From positions 3,472,001-3,536,000 of the forward strand of contig JARUPY010000189.1 of NCBI GenBank assembly GCA_029817715.1: a DNA stretch of 64,000 bases, in the 5' to 3' direction. Within the stretch, counting starts at the first letter, position 1. Every line of letters starts with the position of its first letter. Source of the DNA: Melastoma dodecandrum (taxonomy: Eukaryota > Streptophyta > Magnoliopsida > Myrtales > Melastomataceae). Shown here piece after piece: positions 19,438 to 31,096 of this stretch. The notes beneath the pieces are model-generated. The model did no database searches and was not told the origin of the DNA. It saw only the letters and a list, made by a program, of their open reading frames with translations. The position numbers were made by a program, and so were the translations under genes.

Positions 19438-20294
19438 ATCATGTATTATATCCATTTTTTTCGATCTATTCGTTATTTGAAACACTTTGAAACCATGTAT
19501 GTATTTACTCCGTTATATCAAATACATCCTCCATTGGTGTTGTAAATAACGGCGTCCTACGTGTCATCCTTGTTGGCACAAACGGTGTTACGTATCCGTC
19601 TTCTCCAAGGCCAAATTAGCAAATTTATCTTGTACTATACTCATTTTTTCGATTTAAAACCATATATGTACTTACTCTGTTATATTAAATCAATCATCAG
19701 TTCATATATGTACTTACTCTGTTATATTAAATCAATCATTAGTTAGTATTGCAACTGATGATGGCACAAACGACGTTAATACACGTCCGTTTATACAACA
19801 TGGCAGAAACGACACACATGAAGCCCTAATTCCCTCAACACCAGGTAATCGTATTTTCGTTGTATTCAGAAAACTGCACTTCAGTTCGAGACCAGGGGAA
19901 ATGACCTACTTTTGACGAGCTAATAAGGGGAATTAGGGCTTTTGGGTCAATTCTCATGGAGTAATAATAGGAGTGACCTACTTTTGACACCCTGACTCCA
20001 CATCAGACTTTTTTTTACCACGTCGGCTTCACGTGTGTCGTTTCTGCCATGTGACACGTAGGACACCGTTATTTGCAACACTAACTGATGATGGATTTAA
20101 TATAACGGAGTAAGCATATATATAGTTTCAAAGCGTTTCAAAGAACAGGATAAATCGGAAAAAATTAGCCTTGGAAAAAACGGACGCGTAACGCCGTTTA
20201 TGCCAACAAGGGTGACACTAGGACGCCGTAGTACAGATATTGTTCAAAGTGTTTCAACAAGGGTAAATCGAAAAAAATGAATATAATACATGAT
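19438..20294. repeat. About 860-bp foldback (inverted-repeat) element
   Basis: The first bases (ATCATGTATTATAT) are the reverse complement of the last ones (ATATAATACATGAT). Successive blocks also pair: the GAAACACTTTGAA region, the GGCGTCCTA(C)GTGTCA block (19550/20210), and the GTTATAT-TAAAT block. A 43-bp direct duplication (CATATATGTACTTACTCTGT) sits in the left arm near 19665-19745. The loop is around 19850-20000. This looks like a foldback MITE or a nested pair of related MITEs. I found no clear target duplication. Confidence 0.65.
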
Positions 20295-20319
20295 TAAGAA
20301 AAGACGCAAACCTTCGGGG

Positions 20320-20596
20320 ATCTGGGCACTACCAACATCCAAAATCTATAAGAACAAAAAATTGCAGTCTCCGAAAATCCGCCAGATTCATTCCAAAGAT
20401 CCTCTGCAAACCGGGAACTAGAGTTAAAGGGATGATGATGATATGAGTCCCCTGAACAAAATAACACCGAGCTAATGATGACGAATAACCCCAGACAACC
20501 CCCCACCGGGAACAAAGGAGACGAACATTTTGCCGCCTCCGTCTCCTTTTCCTGCTTCTGGGTAAGGATAATGTGTAAGCAGTAACCGGCTCTCAA
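20320..20596 (-). pseudogene. Orphan exon-like fragment with a membrane segment
   Basis: About 90 open codons on the minus strand: a charged start (QKQEKETEAAKCSS), a hydrophobic stretch (GGCLGLFVIISSVLFC), then a polar segment with Asn-Ser glycosylation-like sites (NSS, NES). This is the layout of the N terminus of a type II membrane protein such as a Golgi transferase. There is no ATG at a convincing place and no downstream exon, because the foldback element starts at once. I do not recognise the family. It could be a captured or stranded gene piece, or chance. Confidence 0.3.
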
Positions 20597-21299
20597 TCAG
20601 GTGAGGCGAGAAAGGCGCTCGCCTTGTCGCCTTGTGGCCTTTCTTCGAAGCGCAGTCAAGACGTGCGCCTCACTATTTTCACCTAGCCTTGGCAGATTTG
20701 AGGGGCTAAACCTGCCCTCGCACTGTACTCCATAGTAGGGAACATGTTATTGTGTATCCCATGTTACATCTACTACCATCAAAGACACATCAATTCTCGC
20801 AAGGCGTCCCTGTTGTGTTAAGGAGTCAGAGGGGGTCAAGGGGTGGTTTTATAAAATAAACCATTACATATTTTTCAAAAAGAATTATACCCACAAAATC
20901 TAAAACTTTATCGACAAATGTTTTCAGTAGTCCCCAAACACCTCCAGATTCCCTCATCCCACCAAATCCCATCTAACCAAACAAAATGTAACTGCTCATC
21001 AAAGATAGTTTTGACAGCGGCTACAGGTACTAACAAAAGTGACAGTTCTTGTACATATAATGGTGCAATGGTATCACATTAAGCAATTCTCACTTCAATC
21101 TGATCGGTGATCTGTAAATCAACAGTTTAAAACTAGGTTCCTTTACGCACTAATATTACATTAGACATCATCAATACAATCTCTGACCAACAGCTGATCC
21201 CTCAGCACTAATGAAAACGCGACACGGGAGATCTAAGTACCTTACAGTATCATCATCATTATCAAACTGCAGCACCTTCAAGCTGGATATAAGAATGAG
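20597..21299. other. Intergenic region 3' of MED7
   Basis: It begins with a GAGGCGAGAAAGGCGCTCGCC-like hAT subterminal patch (about 20600-20690). The rest is ordinary non-coding DNA, including the presumed 3' UTR of MED7 (minus strand) next to 21300. Confidence 0.45.
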
Positions 21300-22445
21300 T
21301 TAGCATCCATCCAAGATCCTGAGGGACTCCTTGAGCTGCATCTGCACCTCCTCTCTCCTCCTACAAAAAGATGGGCTCAGGATGTGTTTGAAGTTCAATA
21401 AACTTAATCGTCCTGCACAGTTCTCTTAGAGATTCTATTCAATCGGCTACTTCAAGATAATATCAACTTCCGATTATAATGCTAATTTGTCTAAACTTCT
21501 GCAGTAAGCTTATGGCAGGGCCAACCTTAGCATGTCATTATAGTGTTGCTAAAGGCAATCAGCCTAGGCGAGTGCCTGAAAGAGGAGGCATGATTTCATC
21601 TAAACAAAGTGAATAATGCGAGATAAAAGATTAATCGAAAGGTCGTGTCTTCATAAAAAAAAAGTGACACTTTCCTCGTATAAAACCAAGAGGGCAACAC
21701 TATGAGTGGTAAATCGTTCAAACACTGAAGAGTCAATAGGATGCAAACCTCTTAATGTCCTCAACAGCTTCCTTTCGGCGCTGTATCTGGAGTTCGAGGA
21801 CGTGAATCAACGTAGCTCTGGCCTGAGAAGAAAAAAGAACCATCCCGATGAAGATATTTCCAAAGCCGGATGACATGGCTCACAATCAACTTTCATTCCG
21901 ATTTCACATGCCTGATGAGGACGCAATGAATTCAGGAGATGATGCAAGTTCTTGAAAATGAGGGATATTTCTTCGATTCTCCTGGCATACTGAGAGGGTC
22001 GCTCGACAAGGACATCGGCAAGCTCCAACAGGTGGAGCTGCAGCTCCCTGTTAAGGGATCTAAGTTCTTTCTTGAAATCTGAGGTGGTTAAGTAACAACA
22101 AATAATCAAACAAGGGGATGAATGATTCATCGCAGCAGCGGGAGCAGGGAGCGTACCGAGGTTGGGTCCTTTAGGGTAAAGCTGGCGGACACCTTGGTCT
22201 TCCAAGCTAGGAAGAACATCATCAGTCTGCACAACCACAAACTCCAATTCAGTTAATCATCCATCACTTTTTCGCGAGAACTGGAGAGCGCAGGAGGAAC
22301 AGGGGATTACGATGTAATGGCCGCCAAAGCAGACGTAGGTGCCGTCGATGGGAGGGGGAGGCTCTGGGGCGGAGGAAGGGTTGGTGGCGTAGTCCTTGTA
22401 GAGTTTGTAATAGGGCGGGGGCGGAGGGTAAGTTGCCGTCGCCAT
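21300..22445 (-). CDS. MED7: Mediator complex subunit 7 (MED7), five exons
   Basis: Exons on the minus strand are 22445-22311, 22226-22157, 22078-21912, 21822-21749 and 21360-21300, giving 168 residues, the usual plant MED7 length. It starts MATATYPPPPPYYKLYKDY, has the conserved GVRQLYPKGPN segment in exon 2, DFKKELRSLNRELQLHLLEL and the NLHHLLNSLRPHQ motif in exon 3, and ends ESLRILDGC. MED7 with MED21 forms the hinge of the Mediator middle module that links transcription factors to RNA polymerase II in the nucleus. All junctions keep the frame. Three introns are GT-AG, but intron 3 starts GC (CAG|GCATGT), a regular though rare donor class. No damage was seen, so it is probably functional. 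Confidence 0.93.
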
Positions 22446-22690
22446 CTTCTTCACGTATGAAATAAAAAATAAAAAAAAAAACCCTAAAACCAACAACTCC
22501 CAAGACAGAGAAGATCAGCGACACGAATCGAATCCAGAAACGTAGAAATGATGACGGCAGACGGAGAAGAGAGGGGGAACCTGAGGTCGAGGTGACACCG
22601 TCGGAGACGATCGCCGGGGAGACACACACAGTGAGAGAGAGAGAGAGAGAGAGAGAGTTTATGTCGAACCTCCAAAACTAAAATTATCAA
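22446..22690 (-). promoter_or_regulatory. MED7 5' UTR and proximal promoter with (GA)n tract
   Basis: Directly upstream of the MED7 ATG. It contains an A/T-rich tract (22465-22480), a GAGA/CTCT microsatellite at 22633-22657 (CT-rich in the sense direction, common in plant core promoters and 5' UTRs) and CCCTAAAACC near 22490. There is no clear TATA box. Confidence 0.5.
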
Positions 22691-24048
22691 TTACTCACGA
22701 CTTCTGATTGAAATTAGTTGGCTTCTTCTTCTTCTTCTTCTTTTTATTTTTATTTTTTTTTTTAAAAAGCGTTCCTATGTAAATCATATTTGAGTAAACT
22801 TCATGACTTGCTCAGCATCGTTCCATACAAGGGACGGTTCCTAATTGAAATATAAATGTATAATTTAAACCAAAAAATAATAATTAAGTATTCACCCCAT
22901 CCCTTTCTTTTTACCTCAGTCAAAAACATTCAGTCAAAACTTTCACAACATTCATCTCTTATCATTACGCATCCAACAGCCGAGACAAGATATAAAAAGG
23001 ACTCTAGCCCCAGATTTTTTCAAACCCCGGCCCTCCTAACCAAGCAGAGTTTGTGCCAGCGAGTTCAAACGCCCAGGACGAGGAATTTAACCCCGTCACA
23101 TAACAATTAAATCCTTTGCTCGACCTTTTCGTTATGCTGTACGACTCTGTCCTCGATTGTTTTGCCTCAAAGAAAAAACAAAAGGTGCGGAGAGTGTTGG
23201 CCAGAGTAATTTGTTCAGCAGTGTGAGAAAACCAAGGTTCTGGGAAATGAAGTAGCTCACATGCCTCCAGGTCATGATACAGAGAAGGTCCATCTCGAGA
23301 CATCATCCGAGCCGAGTCGAAAAGGGGTTATCCTGCTCATAGTTGACTGATCCAACAAAAAGGAAGTCAGTCGAGTATGTTAATTGTTCGAATGGGTTTT
23401 ATTTGATCGCCCAAAATCAAAAGCGAGGAAATCCATTCGATTGATATGGTTTAATCAAGAAGCCTTCATCACGCGAGCCGAAGTTGCACTAGTCTATTAT
23501 GAGTTCAATCAATTTTGTCAAAAAGAAAAAACCAACTAGGTTGAGTGGAAGTCAAATCCTATATTTCCTTTTTTACAATCATTTCTTTCCTTAAGTGCGT
23601 GCATGTAGACATGGTAGTGCATGTCGCTAATTTTTAGGCAAATTTTAATTTTCTTGTTTGCGCGACCTCTATATTACACCTTGTAATTGTTATGATCGAA
23701 GATTATTTAGCACTTTAAGAAACCCAATTGTCGGACAAGATTGACTTTTAATCATATTTCTTCATTTGGTGGATTACTAGTGCAATCTAAGTCAAGAGTG
23801 TCAACCAATATTGGTGTATTTGTATTCTCTGCATTATCCCTCACGCTATCCTCGTCCACATTGGTGCATGTATATACATAAACATGGTGGTGAATATATA
23901 TCCATGGTGGTTGACCTCAACTTTATTCCTTTACCTTAGCCTAGCTCATGTTTTCCATTATTTTTTTCGTTTCATCTTTTGCCCGCCTGTCACCCATAAC
24001 ACCGTTCTGACTAGATTCGTCACCCATTCACATTATAATCACGTCACC
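22691..24048. other. Intergenic DNA upstream of MED7 leading into a gypsy element
   Basis: It opens with (CTT)n and T/A tracts. From about 22800 the sequence may be the 5' LTR of the gypsy element whose primer site is at 24049, but the LTR start cannot be placed without its partner. Confidence 0.35.
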
Positions 24049-24467
24049 TTGGTATTAGAGTGCATGATTATTCAATGGTCGGAAGATACCGCACTAGAGC
24101 GTCTTTGGATGAAGCGCACGTTATTCGTTCAGAGTAGTAGATTGAGGACCTCCAGAATTAGCAATAGACTGTAGAATTTCTTTGTCCCACAATCGAGTAG
24201 ACAATGACGATGGAGAGAACCCAAGCGAGAAGAGACTAGAAGTGGGTCGCCACCAACCTATCATCAACTGGAACGAAAAGCCCTATCAATGACTATTTAG
24301 ATTTGATAGTTTGAGGGAAATATTGACCATGAGGAGTTCCTCGACTGGATGCACACAGTTGAACGCATTTGGATTACGAGGAGGTGCCGGAAGATCAAAT
24401 TGTAAAGTTGGTTGCATTGAGGATGTGAAAGTATGCCAGCATATGGTGGGATAACGTCAATCAACAT

Positions 24468-26520
24468 TGTAACGCCCCGCTTTTCTGAGCACGTCACGGT
24501 AGTACAAAATCACATCAGTACAGCGAAATTTATTAAATCATTGTAAGATCACATTGACACGAGTGTCACAAACAGAACATGCATATGTCATGACATCATA
24601 TAGGACATGTATAGAACAAGCCGCACATATCATATTTCCAGACCCGACAATTGTCATACCACAGAGCATACAAATCCTGACACTTGACATATTCCTCGAA
24701 AAGGTTTTTCATACGCTTATGTTTGACATGTCATCGATCCTAATCCCTTCGACATACACTCAACTAGCCTTGTTATGCTTCCAACCACACTTACACGCAT
24801 TCTCAATATCAAGACATGATTAATCTCACTCATCACCATCCTTCATTTAACAACCCAAGTACGTATACAACACACAAGACACAAACATATGTGATGCACA
24901 AACACAAACATATGTAATGTGTGTCATGATATGTAATGCAACTTCAATCATGCTCTCCTCCTTCTCATTGTACGAACTCCTCAACGGTAGGTCAATGCGT
25001 CAGTGGATCAAACCGGACGCAATCGTCATCTCAATGCCGGAAATAATATCTTTCAAAGTTGGACACCCCATCATACTCCTTAATAGCACGATCACCCTCC
25101 CCACCGTGGTAGGCTTAGAACGGGCTCTCCCGGCCTTCATCAGGCATCATATGCATAACCTAAGCCACGGAGTCCACGCTCAATATGACCATGCTTGGTT
25201 CACACCATCATGTATGCATCTCGTCCAAGTCACGAGGCTCACACTTATTTCGGCCCGTACTCGGTTCACACGTTGTGCGCATGCCACTGGATGATGCAAC
25301 TCGCATATATTTCGCATGTGTACAATTCACAAGGTTTAGACATGTCGATATAATTTCACACTTGACGTCTGACACTCATCCGTACTTATCAAGTCCGATT
25401 CACGAGTCATTCGACTCACATCCGTACATGTCAAGAGCAACTGCACATGTCAAAACTTATTACGCACATTTCCAGACCAATATTCGTACATGTCTTCAGA
25501 TTCGCACATATCTAAACACACATCCTTATATGTTCACGAAGCTCAACACATAACGACAAGTTCTCATACTGCACGACTCACTTTACACACAACAACAAAC
25601 CAACATCGCACAAGATACCAACAGAACACATTTGACACCCATCAACAAGTCATCATTCATATGTGACAATAATATGGCCGATTCTAACTAAAAGATGCCT
25701 CCGAACCGTCTCGCTCGATATAAGATGCCTTCGTCGACTTCCTTCTTCTCATCCCTTTTTCTTTCTCCAATCTTTTTTCCCCGATGCTCCTCTTTTCTTC
25801 CTAGAATGGGTATATTTTTATTTTGGAGATTTGGGGAAATAGGGATGCCGCGACCCCTTCCCCTTCTACGTAATAACATTTCTTATTATTAATTAATCTC
25901 GAAGCTTCCTCAATAAGTTTTGAACAGTGTTCATACATGTCACCCCTCGAGATCGTACATGTCAACCCTACGACTTGCTCAGCACGTTTTGACTGTTCCT
26001 TTTTGGTCAACTCTAGTATATCACTTTTGACATCATACATGACAACTTCCTCTAAAATCTCAAGGCTTTTCTACTCGTCGGTGAAATTCCTTTCATGAAT
26101 CTGACCTCATTCCAATTACTCATCTTTCCTCCACCTATCACTTGTTTCATAATTCTTTAACTCCTAATCTCGTTCTTACGCTACCACGAACTGTCGATTA
26201 GTATTTCTTTGGCCATAAGCTTAGTCACTAACATACACCTACACATTCTCGTCCAATATATTAAATGCTCTTTGAAGTCAAATACTGCTGTGAATGAGTC
26301 CGGGCATCCCCTTTCCCTCGCCTCGGTATTTAACATCAATAGCAGTTCACGTACATCATCCAACAATGCATCCACACAGTCAACCACTGTAACACATGAC
26401 ACTCAACACTCGGCACACAAACAAGCAGCACACTACATCACATCCTCACGCATAATACTCCTCATGCTCATACATCACATCTTCGACTCATACACGAGAC
26501 CTAAGTTTTGGATCGTTACA
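24468..26520. mobile_element. 2.05-kb solo LTR with 5-bp target duplication
   Basis: It begins TGTAACGCCCCGCTTTTCTG and ends GGATCGTTACA, that is TG...CA with a short TGTAACG/CGTTACA inverted tip. AACAT flanks it on both sides (24463-24467 and 26521-26525). It contains no gag or pol frame. The TGTAACGCCCCG start is common in long-LTR gypsy elements of plants. It has inserted into the gag region of the surrounding gypsy copy. Confidence 0.75.
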
Positions 26521-26549
26521 AACATTGACGGGGAGGCAAAGACTAAATT

Positions 26550-27085
26550 AGGGGCATAAACGAGGCGAGCAAGGCTGAACACTCCTCAGCTCGAGCTCGG
26601 CTCAATAACAAAAATGCACAACTCGAATTCGAACTCGGGCTCGATGTGCCAAAAGAATTGAATTTGTGCTCTGCTCGATTCCACTATGGGGAGCTCGAGC
26701 TCAGCTCGAATGACTCAAAAACAAACTAAGCCTAAACTCGACTTGATAACTTAAATATAGCTTGAACTCGACTCAATAGTTCTGAACTCGAATCAGCATT
26801 CTCAAAAAAATAAGGCAATCTCAACTCGAAAAAAATATGTAGCCTGAACCCAAATGAGTATTGAGGTTCTGAACCGCAAAACTAGAGCTGAGGTCCCTAA
26901 CATTTACACTAGTGTCGAGTTTTATTTTTACTAATAAAATATTGATATGTACTATATAATATGTACGAATCCCGAGCCTCTGAGCCATAAGATTTAAAGC
27001 TCAAGATCTATCAAAATCAAATTTGAGCCAAACTTTGATTGAGCCGGCTCTAAGCAGCTCGAAAGCGACTCAAGATCATTTTAAC
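26550..27085. mobile_element. GAGCTCG-rich non-autonomous element
   Basis: A stretch dominated by CTCGAGCTCGGCTC-type words, opening near GGGGCATAAACGAGGCGAGC and closing near CATTTTAACCCC, with weak inverted similarity between its ends. The surrounding gypsy gag frame resumes right after it. The superfamily is uncertain because no perfect target duplication was found. Confidence 0.45.
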
Positions 27086-29379
27086 CCCAGATAAGATCAA
27101 AGCTTGGTGAAATATGAAGAGTTTCCTGACAAAGAGGTTCTTACTATAGCATTATCGTCAACACCTGTTCGTAAACCTAAAGGAGGTTTACAGTGTTCCC
27201 GAGTACATGCTAGAATTCAACAAGTTGTTACTATAGTGTGACGTCTTGGTAGCACCTGAACCGACTATTGCACAATACATTCGAGGTTTAAAACCTAAGT
27301 CTTCTAAAGTAGCAAAAAATTAATAGTATTGGACATATGGTGAGGTTCGAGCACTAGCCCACAAGAATTGAGCATCGACAGGTGAGGAGATCGAGTTCTC
27401 GTCAGTTTATGAAGGCTCCGCCTTTCATCAAGGGGAGTAACTCATAGTCAAGAACCAAGGGAGTGGCAGATGTACTAATGTTGTCTCGAGAACGGTGATC
27501 GAGAAACTCAAGATGTCAGTCACCCCTCACCACATCCATATCAACATTGCTGGCAGCAATGAGAGTGATGATGTTCAAGTGGCACATCAAGCTCAAGTAT
27601 CGTCTTCAACTGGAAAGAGCTACAAGGATACAGTCCTCTATGATTTCATCTCTATGCCACTTATTACTTAGGAGACCCTAGCAGTATCATCTACGAGCAC
27701 ATCATGAGGAATTTCTCAACACTTACTCCATCGGAGTTAATGATAAGAAGATCATCATGATGCCTTTGACTTCTCGATCAGTCGAAACGTCCATAAACTA
27801 GAAGCCTATTCAAGCTCTAAGGGTGTGGAGTTTATTCGAGTTACATAAGAGTGTGAAGAGGTCTATCGAGTCGTCCTAGGACCAATCAAAGAAGTATCCT
27901 CGAGTTGAAACAATAACGAAAGAGTCCAAGGGTGTTTTCTCCTTATGAGATACTAGTCTGGTTGCCCCTACAAAGAGAGATCAAGCATTAGATTGACTTG
28001 ATTCCAGGAACTTCTTTACTGAATCGACCAGTCTATGACTACAATCATGATGAAGCTAAAGAGATACAGAAGTAAGTCGAAGAGCTCCTTAATAAAGGCT
28101 TTCAAGAGAGTATGAGTACATCTCTTATTCCAACTATCTTTGTACCTAAGAAGGATGGATAATGTGCATGGATAATCGAACTATCAATAAGATACCAATT
28201 TATCATACCTCGACTTGACACTACAAGAAAGGGGAGCTTTTGCCGCACTTTTATTTGCAAGTATTTATGTAGGTAATTGATGGTATAGCTAAAATTTCCC
28301 AACATTTTTTAAAATTATGGGTAAATAAAATTTTCATGTTTTCCAAATTTCTACGTCCTTATAAGGGTCGGGATCAAAATAAAAAAAATAATAATAATAA
28401 TTAAAAGAAACAAATGCTAATCAAAATTAGTACAAATATTTCAAAATAAAATGTAACTAATTACATTCAAATTCAAATTGTTTAAAATATTCAAATAATT
28501 CACAATTCATGCATAAAATCAATATGAAGACTCAACTGCTACTATAATGACTTTCAAAATTGTTGTCATGATCAAAATAATCAATTATCTCGCAAGGTGT
28601 ACAATTAACCCAAATATCACAAATTTAAAGCAAAAGTCTAATGTCATTTCTTCCAACTCTTGCATTTTGTTTTAAATGCCTTGAGCTCTTTCTTGTGCTT
28701 CTAATTTCTCCCAGGCAGAAGTTTGGTCTTGGTCTTATTAACCTATAATAAGATTGAAGCAAATATTAAAATCATTCAAAGAGCACAATAACAACGCAAA
28801 GGATAAGATAAACAACAAAATTCGTTACTGAGAATAACATATAATAACTTTTTTCTACTTAATCTAAATGAGGATAACTTAGAACATGTATTTGGGATAA
28901 GTTAGGAAAAAATTCTAATCAATGTAAAAAAAGAAGAAATTGATATCGAAAGTGAACAAATGAATAAAGGAAGCGAACTTTACTTTTACTAATGAAATGA
29001 ATATAATGATAAAAATCAGACATAAAGTTACAATCGTCGATAAGAAAATTCAGTAGACCAACGCTATGTTTTATAAAAATTCAAAATGCAAGAAATAAAA
29101 ATGCTAGAATCATACTTATCAAAAGAGCATATGATGGAAACCCCGTATTGACTTGGAGAATAACCATTTAGCATGGAAAAAGATAATAAAATTAATTAGG
29201 ATGGTGTTGTTACCCAATTTTTTACCAAGACAAAAAATCACCAAAATAAAAAGGGATCAAATCAAAATCGCAAAAATATATTTTGGTTCCAAATCTAAAA
29301 AAAAAAATAAATCAAATGTGAGACAAGAAGGGAACAAATAATCAAAAAGGGGGAAACAAAAAAATAACGTAAAAGTCAT

Positions 29380-30230
29380 AAGAATGGGTGAAGTTCTACT
29401 GATAAGGGGGCAGCAGAGAAGAGTTTTTCTGAGGAACATTCGGACGGTTTTCTGATCATCTAGCACAAAGGTATTCAATTAGCTTGAGGTTTCTTCAATG
29501 GCTTTGTCTATCGTTTCTCTCCCTCTGTTACGGGAAAGTCGAAGCAAATAATAATACTTTCCCAGATCCATTGCCCATCCGCATCTGAATGAGGGAATAT
29601 CGTCGGGGCGGTATGAGTCAGAGGAAAGTCACGCCATGCTCTGACAGTGGTGTTCCTTCTCCAAAGATCCCCAACAACTCAGACGTTGTCGCATACGAAA
29701 AAAAGCCACGGTGCCCGACCAGATCTAAGATCACAATGGCCAAATTTATGCGCTGAACAACCAGGATCGAACAACCAGCCCCGCCCTCAACTCGTCGGCG
29801 TGCGCCTCTCCACAGTGCAGCCGAGGCCTAATCTGATGTTGCATCCTCTCCATCTCCCGGTCACCACCGCCAACCCACTCCCAGGACATCTCTGGATCTA
29901 ATCAGCCAGGTTTCGCGACGCTGATGGAGAGTGGGTTGTGGTTCCCTCTCCTAGCACCGCATGTCTTTGTCTGCTTAGACCAGGCCTTCAGAAGCACTCC
30001 TTCGTTCATTCGGCTGCGATATCTCCGGGCAGCCGACACCAACTTGCTCCAGATGAGCTTCCTTTCAATTGGTCGAAACAATCAGTCCCCGTCATCACAG
30101 ACCCATGCTCACCAGCTTCAATTTCTACACCAGCCTGTAGTAGCCACTCGACAGCATCTTGATTTGACGTCCCCAAGGTTCTGACCTTGGAAGAGCCATG
30201 GCAGCCAAGAATCGTCGTCATTAGCGACCA
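29380..30230 (+). other. GC-richer island inside the CACTA 3' region, possible captured host sequence
   Basis: Base composition changes from AT-rich to balanced. Several plus-strand frames overlap, and a good donor (GCGACCAG|GTAAAT) lies at about 30230. No domain was recognised. CACTA elements often carry gene fragments, so this is a plausible captured piece, but it could be the element's own transcript leader. Confidence 0.25.
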
Positions 30231-31096
30231 GGTAAATTTTTTATTTAAAATTTCAATGGTTTTGTGGAATGCTTTGTGGGCATTCATTTTATAGTGCCTA
30301 CTTATTTTTAAATGATTGATTGTATTTTGTGAACTACGTCCCGTGTTCATTTTAATGCTTTTACAATGGTGGTGGCCAATGTGTTTCGACATATTAAGAT
30401 ACGTGCATTGATGAAATCTTATTATTATTTTTTTAATTTGTTTCGTGGTTTCAAATTGCTAATCCACAGGGCATGACTATTCGAAAATGATGCACGCGAT
30501 TTCATTTTTTTAGAATGATTTATTGATTATGCATTTTTATGCCTTTGGAGTTTTCGATCATTGACATGCCTTGAATAATTTACTTCTTTGTTTTGATATT
30601 TATGCAGATATTCCAGGGGCGTGCCTTGTGACGTGCCTCTTGAACAACCAAGACACGCACCCGGGACAATAATCAAGGAGGATATATATTCGAGAGATTA
30701 TTTGGATTCTCGAAGATCAGCGGCTCGGCTCGCCAGATTCACCGTAAACCTATTTTAAAACAGCATCGAAAGGTACAACGCTAACAGGAAGGAGACGAGA
30801 AATGGTACCAATCTCGCTCATCCCATACCCGGTTCTCCCTCGAACTCAATTCGGCTTAAAAATTGTCAAGGGCATTAATCGATTTATGTTTCTTGCGTTT
30901 TGCCCAAATAAAACATTTTTAACGACAAAACCTTTTTTTCTAAAAATGATTCACATAGACTTGCAAGCATTAATGAACTTGAGGTCATATTTAACGTCAA
31001 GTGTTTTTCCTTTTCCAAAACCGAACTCAAACAAATCCAGGAGGTTAGAAACACATTGTTAATGTCAACACATTTTCAAAATCCGAAGCCTTATCG

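Larger units (their letters stand above)
24049..28218 (+). mobile_element. Degenerate Ty3/gypsy retrotransposon, interrupted by three later insertions
   Basis: A primer-site-like TGGTATTAGAGTGC lies at 24049. Gag follows: EEFLDWMHTVERIW near 24330 and KYASIWWDNVNQH at 24428-24467. Gag is cut by a solo LTR (24468-26520) and a GAGCTCG-rich element (about 26550-27085), then resumes as DKIKAW and VPEYMLEFNKLLL near 27190-27230. An RT start is visible near 28000-28210 (PGTSLLNRP, VEELLNKGFQESM, FVPKKDG, IPRLD), with stops. A CACTA element starts at 28219, inside the RT. The rest of pol is not found beyond it, so this side was deleted. Confidence 0.65.

Noticed and set aside
22264..22690. Other minus-strand frames near the MED7 start (68 and 121 codons)
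   Set aside because: They overlap MED7 exon 1 and its GA-rich leader in other frames and have low-complexity composition.
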